DNA from: Roseivivax sp. THAF197b
Lineage (GTDB): Bacteria; Pseudomonadota; Alphaproteobacteria; Rhodobacterales; Rhodobacteraceae
Direction: 5' to 3'
Length of the DNA: 64,000 nt
Assembly: GCF_009363255.1 (NCBI RefSeq)
Contig: NZ_CP045318.1
Coordinates: 3,709,501-3,773,500 of the forward strand
The translations under genes were made by a program, and so were the position numbers. The notes beneath the pieces were generated by a model. The model searched no databases and had not been told where the DNA came from. It saw only the letters and a program-made list of their open reading frames with translations. Positions 54,771 to 64,000 of this stretch are shown here, piece after piece (position 1 is the stretch's first letter; each line of letters opens with the position of its first letter).

Positions 54771-56186
54771 TCAGTCCTGATCTCCGCTTTCGCGGTTCAG
54801 AAGCCCGTATTTGCGCAGCTTCACATAGAGCGATTGCCGCGACAGGCCGAGCATCTCCGCCGCCGCCACGCGGTTGTTGCGCGTCAGGTTCACAGCCGTC
54901 TCGATGCACATCTTTTCGACCACATCGGTGGTTTCGGCGACGATCTCCTTCAGCGTGGCGGAGCCTACGAGCTCCATCACGTTGCGGCTTGATTCCTCGG
55001 AGGCATGCATCTGCGAACGGCGCAGGGAATCCGTGCGCGTGCTATCGCGGATGATGAAGCCGATCATCGGCTCGGACCGGGTATTGATCATCGTCGCGGA
55101 CATCTCGATCGAGGTCTCGGCACCGAATTCGTTGGTCACCTTGGTCGCATAGAAGCGCATCTTTCCGGCGCGGCGCGCATTCTCGGTCACGACGTTCATG
55201 TCGATCTGACCGCGGCTCAGGAAATCCGACAACTTGCGCCCTTTGACATCCACGAGGTGCGCCGCGTCGATCATCTCGAGGAAGCTGTCATTCGCACTCT
55301 GGATAAGGCCCGATGCCGTGGTCAGCACCATCGCGTCGGGGCCTTGTTCGAACAGGGCGGCGAATTCGTCATGGCTGCCGGAGCCGCGCGCATCCGAGCC
55401 GCCCACTTCATCGAGCCGCAGGATCAGTACGCGCTCTCCGGCCGCGCGGAAGACGTGCGGAACGAAGCTGACGTCGCTGTGACCGCGGCGCACACGGGCC
55501 GTGACCGGCTGCGAGCCTTCGGAGATGGCCGCGTTCAGGAGGCTCTCGATGAATTCCTCGCGGCCCCGGTCGTGAAATTCGTTGGCGAAGATGGCCCCGA
55601 TGAAATCCTCCCGCGACGACCCGAGAAGGGCAGCGGCGGGATCATTGAGGTCCTTGATGCGACCACCGGTGACCGAAACGAAGACGATGGGGTCCTGAAC
55701 GGTACGCAGGAGAAGCCGGTAGCGCGCATCGAATTCGCGCCGCGCCTCGTATCCCTGCTCAAGCGACATCTGCGCCTGAACGAGCTGGGCCTGGGTTTCC
55801 GCGACGATGCTCAGATCACGACCGAGCAGAAGCACGCCCCGGCCCGACGGATCCGGGTAGAAGCTGTATCGAATCGGAAATTCCCAGCTGCGCCCATCTT
55901 CATGGTTCAACTCGACCGGGCGGGCGACGGAGCCGGTTTCACGGAAAGTCTTGAGGGCGTTTTCCAGCTTCGGCAGGCTTTCGACCGTCAGCACGTTGCC
56001 GATGGGCTGCCCGACCCAGCTATCGGTCTTGCCCGGGGCCTTTTCGCCGAGAACATCCAGAATGCGCGACTCGCCATCAATCAGGAGCGCGATGTCACAA
56101 GCTGCCGTGAGAAGCCCGTTCAGAGCGTCCCGGCTGTCAGCCAATTCCCTTCCGGATTCCTGCTCTTGTGCTTCTCTTTGTGACAT
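54771..56186 (-). CDS. ppsR: Transcriptional repressor PpsR/CrtJ
   Basis: A 471-residue repressor with an N-terminal domain, PAS domains (about 25-130, 150-260, 275-385) and a Fis-type helix-turn-helix at the C-terminus (NRVAAAEMLGLSRQSLYVKLRKYGLL). In relatives it represses bch, crt and puc genes in air by binding TGT-N12-ACA. Two cysteines exist, Cys30 and Cys427; Cys427 is in the HTH region, at the place of the redox-active Cys of PpsR/CrtJ, but no Cys occurs around residues 245-255 where the other redox Cys of Rhodobacter PpsR/CrtJ lies. It shares the TAATG junction with ppaA. Confidence 0.96.
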   Translation of the reverse strand: MSQREAQEQESGRELADSRDALNGLLTAACDIALLIDGESRILDVLGEKAPGKTDSWVGQPIGNVLTVESLPKLENALKTFRETGSVARPVELNHEDGRSWEFPIRYSFYPDPSGRGVLLLGRDLSIVAETQAQLVQAQMSLEQGYEARREFDARYRLLLRTVQDPIVFVSVTGGRIKDLNDPAAALLGSSREDFIGAIFANEFHDRGREEFIESLLNAAISEGSQPVTARVRRGHSDVSFVPHVFRAAGERVLILRLDEVGGSDARGSGSHDEFAALFEQGPDAMVLTTASGLIQSANDSFLEMIDAAHLVDVKGRKLSDFLSRGQIDMNVVTENARRAGKMRFYATKVTNEFGAETSIEMSATMINTRSEPMIGFIIRDSTRTDSLRRSQMHASEESSRNVMELVGSATLKEIVAETTDVVEKMCIETAVNLTRNNRVAAAEMLGLSRQSLYVKLRKYGLLNRESGDQD

Positions 56187-56965
56187 TACCTCACCTTGGG
56201 TGGGTCAGAGTTCATTCGGCTTCGGCAATACTGGAACGCGGCACGTGCATCACCGGTTACCAAGTCGGCCCCGGTCTCTGTCGCGGTTTTTTGCGATGAA
56301 GTCAAAGCTAGGCCGCCGACAATGAGTGGAGGCGGGGCGTCTAAGGAAGACTTAATGCGCGTGATCATTTCTGCAATGGCGGCCATTTTGATTTCACGCG
56401 GGCAGGTGAAAAACACCCCGTCGTAAGGATCGTTGCGCAGAACGCGCAGCAATGTCGCGGGACTCGGGCCGAACATCAGCCGAACGGAGGCATTCATGCG
56501 CCGCAATTGCGCGGTGATGACATGGGCGCCAAGCGTGTGGGTGTCGCCATCCGGGACCACAATGACAATCGCGGGCTCCGTCAAGGTGGCGGGCTCCGTA
56601 CTCCAGCTTTCCGCAAGCAGACTGAGCATGCCCTGAAGCCGTGCGGTCCCGATCGTCACCTGCGCGAAATCCATCTCGTCCTCGCACCACATCGTGCCCA
56701 GCGCGGCGGCGGCGGCCGGGATGCAATCGTCGATGATGTCGTCCACGCGCAGCCCGTCGGCCTGCAACTCCGAGATGAGCTTTTCCGCGACGAACGGGCC
56801 CGGCATGCAAACGCGGTTGATCGTTTGATCAATGAGAGACTTCAGGTGACGTTCGGATTTGCGTTTCGATGTCGTCTGCATGAGCGACACGACGGAGCTT
56901 GCCAGAGCCGAGATCTCGGGCCGATCTTCCTGCACATTCGCTGGGTTCGAAAGAAAATCCGACAT
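56186..56965 (-). CDS. ppaA: PpaA/AerR, B12-binding antirepressor of PpsR
   Basis: A 259-residue protein with a helical N-terminal region and a C-terminal cobalamin-binding domain. DTHTLGAHVI contains the D-x-H-x-x-G motif, and its His can be the lower ligand of cobalamin. In Rhodobacter, AerR/PpaA binds B12 and modulates CrtJ/PpsR in response to light or redox. The ATG at 56965 is preferred; a TTG at 57049 adds 28 residues but lies next to a PpsR operator. Its stop shares an A with the ppsR start (TAATG). Confidence 0.92.
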   Translation of the reverse strand: MSDFLSNPANVQEDRPEISALASSVVSLMQTTSKRKSERHLKSLIDQTINRVCMPGPFVAEKLISELQADGLRVDDIIDDCIPAAAAALGTMWCEDEMDFAQVTIGTARLQGMLSLLAESWSTEPATLTEPAIVIVVPDGDTHTLGAHVITAQLRRMNASVRLMFGPSPATLLRVLRNDPYDGVFFTCPREIKMAAIAEMITRIKSSLDAPPPLIVGGLALTSSQKTATETGADLVTGDARAAFQYCRSRMNSDPPKVR

Positions 56966-57051
56966 TTCTGAAACCGGGTCCAAACACCCTGATCGCGCCG
57001 AGAGGAGTCCCGGGACTCGATGGGCAGAAGCGTGGCGATCTTGGATCAAAA

Positions 57052-57069
57052 TGTCAAATCAAACTGACA
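57052..57069. promoter_or_regulatory. PpsR/CrtJ operator 1, ppaA-bchF
   Basis: TGTCAAATCAAACTGACA matches TGT-N12-ACA. It lies 86 bp upstream of the ppaA ATG. Confidence 0.87.
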
Positions 57070-57134
57070 TATGGCGTTTTCAGAATTGATTTCGGCCCGC
57101 TGAGACCTCCTGAAATCAAGAGACTACGGCGATC

Positions 57135-57152
57135 TGTCTTAGCTGTTTTACA
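57135..57152. promoter_or_regulatory. PpsR/CrtJ operator 2, ppaA-bchF
   Basis: TGTCTTAGCTGTTTTACA matches TGT-N12-ACA. It starts 54 bp, about five turns, before the third site. Confidence 0.82.
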
Positions 57153-57188
57153 TAATGACTGAAACTTCAGCCGTCAGACTGGCTGAAC

Positions 57189-57206
57189 TGTAAGTTTGAA
57201 TTGACA
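57189..57206. promoter_or_regulatory. PpsR/CrtJ operator 3, ppaA-bchF
   Basis: TGTAAGTTTGAATTGACA matches TGT-N12-ACA and ends 30 bp before the bchF ATG. Its last six bases, TTGACA (57201-57206), could be the -35 box of bchF, with CTACCT 17 bp downstream as -10; that would leave almost no 5' leader. Confidence 0.87.
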
Positions 57207-57236
57207 CTTTTCGTATCGGGCGTCTACCTTGAACAT

Positions 57237-60553
<3,317 letters not shown>

Positions 60554-60564
<11 letters not shown>

Positions 60565-63500
60565 GCTGGCACATATGGGCGGATATCACATCGCCATCGT
60601 CACGCTCGACGCCCATAGCGCCGGACCTGTCGCTCGTGCAAAGGCGCGACTGGCCGAGGATTTCCCGGGCCTCGAGATCAGCGTGCATGCTGCCGCAGAA
60701 TGGGGCGAGAGCCCGCAAAGCCTGACCGACGCCAAGCGCGCGGTTGCGCGGGCCGACATGATCGTCGCGAACCTTCTGTTTCTCGAGGAACATGTCAAAC
60801 ATATCCTGCCGGATCTGCGCGCCGCCCGCGAGCGCGTCGATGCCTTCGTGGGCGTCATCGCCGATGCGGAGATCGTGAAGCTCACCAAGCTCGGCAAGCT
60901 CGACATGTCCGCGCCCCAAAGCGGCATGATGAAGCTGATGAAGAAGCTGCGCGGCTCGTCGAAGCCCTCCTCGGAGGATGGCGCGAAGAAGATGCGGATG
61001 CTGCGCCGTCTGCCCCGCATGCTGAAGCTGATCCCGGGCAAGGCACAGGATCTGCGCTCCTGGTTCCTGATGATGCAGTACTGGCTCGGCGGCTCGGACG
61101 ACAATTTCGAGGCGATGATCCGCTATCTGATGTCGCGCTATGCAGGCCCCGAAGCGCTGCGCGGCGGGGTTGCGCCGGAGCCGCTCGAATACCCCGAGGT
61201 TGGACTTTACCACCCGGATCTCGGGGCACGCATCACGACGGATCCCGCGGACATCCCCGGTCCTGCGAACCCCGTGGCGACCGTCGGCATGCTGATGATG
61301 CGCTCCTACATCCTTGCAGGCGACACGGCGCATTACGACGCCGCGATCCGCACCTTCGAGGAGAAGGGCATCCGCGTTTTGCCCGCCTTTGCCGGTGGTC
61401 TGGACGGGCGGCCCGCGATCGAGACGTATTTCAAGGATGCGACCGGCGCGAAGATCGACACGCTGGTGTCGCTGACCGGCTTCAGCCTCGTGGGCGGTCC
61501 CGCCTATAACGACAGCGACTCGGCTGTTGCGGTGCTGAAGGCGTTGGATGTGCCCTATGTCGCCGCACATCCGCTGGAATTCCAGACGCTCGGCCAATGG
61601 GCGGAGGCGAACCAGGGGCTCGGCCCGATCGAGACGACGATGCTGATCGCGCTGCCTGAGCTTGATGGCGCGGTCTGTCCGACGGTCTTCGGCGGAAGGC
61701 ATGGCGAGGGGGGCTGCGACGGCTGCGCCCATCGCTGTCGTCCGCAAGGCACCGACAAGGCCATGGCGCCGTGTCCCGAACGGATCGAGAGCCTTTCCGA
61801 GAAGGTCCTGCGCCTTGCCCGTCTGCGCCGCAAGACGCGCGCCGAGGCCAAGATCGGGATCGTTTTGTTCGGCTTCCCGCCCAATGCAGGCGCTGCCGGA
61901 ACCGCCGCCTATCTCGACGTATTCGAAAGCCTTTTCAACGTCATGCACGCGATGAAAGACCGGGGCTACACAATTGGGCCGCCTTCGAGCGTTACAGAAC
62001 TCCGTGCCGCCGTTCTGGAAGGGAACGCCGCGCAATACGGTCAGGACGCCAATGTCGCCGACCATGTCAGCGCCGACACGATCGTGCGCAGCACGCCGCC
62101 CCTGAAGGCGGTTGAGGCGGTCTGGGGTCCGGCGCCCGGCCGCATCCAGTCCGACGGGCGCGGCGTCTTCGTGCTGGGCCAGCATTTCGGCAATGTCTTC
62201 GTCGGTCTGCAACCGGCCTTCGGGTGGGAAGGCGATCCGATGCGCCTTCTCTTCGAGGGCAGCTTCGCGCCGACCCATGCCTTCACCACTTTCTACCTGT
62301 GGCTGCGCAACACCTATCAAGCCGATGCACTGCTGCATTTCGGGATGCATGGCGCGCTGGAATTCATGCCGGGCAAGCAGGCAGGTCTTGGCGCGCGCGA
62401 CTGGCCCGACCGGCTGATCGGCGAGATGCCGAACGTGTACCTCTATGCCGCGAACAACCCGTCCGAGGCGTCGCTGGCAAAACGGCGCTCCGGGGCCGTA
62501 ACAGTGACGCATCTGACGCCGCCGCTCGCGCAATCGGGGCTCTACAAGGGGCTTCAGGCGCTCAAGGAAAGCCTGACGCGCTGGCGGTCGATGAAAGCGG
62601 ACGATCCCCGCCGGGACGAGCTGCACGCGCTGATCGTCGAGGAGGCCGAGGCGGTTGATATGGCAGGCCGCGATCCCGAGGCTTTGTGGTTGGCGCTGCT
62701 CGAGACGGAAGACGCGCTGATCCCCGAAGGTCTGCATATCCTGGGCCGCGAGATCACGCCAAACGTGCGCGCCGATTACCTGGCCCTCATGGCCGATCAG
62801 GACGACGCGGCGCAGGCGCATGCGGCGGAGATGCTCGACAATGGCGGCGAGATGGCGGGCCTGATGGCAGCGCTCGAAGCGCGGTTTGTCGTCCCGGTGC
62901 CCGGTGGTGACCTTATTCGCAGCGCGGATATCCTGCCCACCGGCCGCAACATCCATGCGTTTGATCCGTTCCGCATGCCCACCGCATTCGCCTGTCGCGA
63001 TGGCGCGCGCCAGGCGCAGATGCTGCTTGATACCCATCAGAGCCTGCCGCGCTCGGTCGCGCTGGTGCTGTGGGGGTCGGACAACATCAAGTCGGACGGT
63101 GCGCCGCTCGCGCAGGCGCTGGCGCTCATGGGGGCGGTGCCGCGCATGGACAGTTTCGGACGCATCTCGGGTGCGGACCTGATCCCGCTGGAAGAACTGG
63201 GCCGCCCGCGCATCGACGTGGTCATGACACTGTCGGGGATTTTCCGCGATCTTCTGCCGCTCCAGACCCGCATGCTGGCCGAGGCGGCGTTCAAGGCGGC
63301 GAGCGCCAACGAGCCCTTGGAGATGAACTTCATCCGCGCGCATGCGCTGGCCTATCAGGACGAACATGGCTGCGATCTGGAGACAGCGGCGCTGCGCGTT
63401 TTCTCGAACGCGGAAGGAGCCTACGGCTCGAACGTGAACCAGTTGGTCGAAAGCTCGGCCTTCGGGGACGAGGACGAGCTGGCCGATGCCTATCAGTCAC

Positions 63501-64000
63501 GCAAGAGCTTCGCCTATGGCGCCAATGGTAAGGCGGCGGCGAACCCAGCCCTACTGCAGGCAACGCTTGCCAAGGTCGAAGTGGCCTATCAGAACCTCGA
63601 ATCCGTCGAACTGGGTGTCACCACGGTCGATCACTACTTCGACACGTTGGGCGGCATTTCCCGCGCGGTGAAGCGTGCCCGCGGTGAAGAGGCGGCAGTC
63701 TACATCTCCGACCAGACTCGCGGGGCGGGCAAGGTGCGCACCCTTTCCGATCAGGTCGCGCTCGAGACAAGGTCACGCTCGCTCAACCCGAAATGGTTCG
63801 AGGGCATGCTGAAGCATGGCGCGCAGGGCGTGAAGCAGATCGAGGCGCAAGTCACCAACACGATGGGCTGGTCTGCGACCACAGGGAAGGTGGAGCCGTG
63901 GATATACCAGCGCCTGTCCGAGACCTTCGTTCTCGACCCCGAGATGCGCGCGCGGCTTGCAGCACTCAACCCGACCGCGTCGAGCCGCATGGCGAACCGC
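60554..64000 (+). CDS. bchH: Magnesium chelatase subunit H (3' end missing)
   Basis: The reading frame is open to the right edge (1149 codons visible, a few tens short of full BchH). The large porphyrin-binding subunit has [18 protein letters not shown] at the start, [34 protein letters not shown] and [21 protein letters not shown] as family blocks, and the Cys-rich [20 protein letters not shown] region. It binds protoporphyrin IX and receives Mg with BchI/BchD. The start at 60554 overlaps bchB by 11 bp; the ATG at 60575 is an alternative. Confidence 0.95.

Overview
The window is GC-rich alphaproteobacterial chromosome, most likely from an aerobic anoxygenic or purple phototroph of the Rhodobacteraceae/Roseobacteraceae. 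This rests on the photosynthesis gene cluster order (bchO-D-I-crtA / crtI-B-tspO / crtC-D / crtE-F-bchC-X-Y-Z-pufQ-B-A-L-M-C-dxs / idi-bchP-pucC-like-bchG-ppsR-ppaA / bchF-N-B-H), on crtA (spheroidenone branch), and on a tetraheme pufC with no pufX. No insertion sequence, prophage, CRISPR array or rRNA was seen, and coding density is very high.

Left part (1-12.7 kb): the 3' end of a hemY-like TPR protein, tRNA-Thr(CGU), a sugar-nucleotide epimerase, secreted msrA, a PfkB-family sugar kinase, malic enzyme maeB, mutS, grpE-hrcA, and the overlapping operon rph-rdgB-hemW. Many neighbours abut or overlap by 1-8 bp.

Origin region (12.7-23.3 kb): parB-parA-rsmG-mnmG-mnmE-rho run leftward and maf-aroE-coaE-dnaQ run rightward. 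They are separated by a 555-bp gene-free, partly AT-rich segment with DnaA-box-like 9-mers and a perfect inverted repeat. Two perfect 16-bp parS sites sit at the start of rsmG and across the start of mnmG. Gene order, parS sites and the intergenic content together suggest the chromosomal replication origin is at about 19.7-20.1 kb. secB, fxsA, a Tim44-like gene, mltA, an Smr-domain gene and an MFS transporter follow.

Photosynthesis cluster (27.5-64 kb, running off the right edge inside bchH): genes for bacteriochlorophyll a synthesis (Mg-chelatase bchD/I/H, DPOR bchN/B, COR bchX/Y/Z, bchF, bchC, bchG, bchP), for carotenoids (crtE, B, I, C, D, F, A, fed by dxs and idi), and for the reaction centre and LH1 (puf). 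Eleven sites matching TGT-N12-ACA, the PpsR/CrtJ operator, lie in or at the edge of the five promoter regions: crtA/crtI (2), crtD/crtE (2), bchC (3), bchG (1), ppaA/bchF (3). The repressor ppsR and its B12-binding antirepressor ppaA/aerR lie in the same cluster, so it appears to carry its own redox/light control circuit. Stem-loops flank pufB-A and follow pufC, consistent with segmental mRNA stability in the puf operon.

Points most worth a second look: the photosynthesis cluster starting about 8 kb from the putative origin; the triple PpsR operators at bchC and between ppaA and bchF; crtC, which has no ordinary start codon ahead of its apparently conserved N-terminus; PpsR lacking one of the two cysteines described for redox sensing; and an unassigned MFS transporter directly downstream of bchO.
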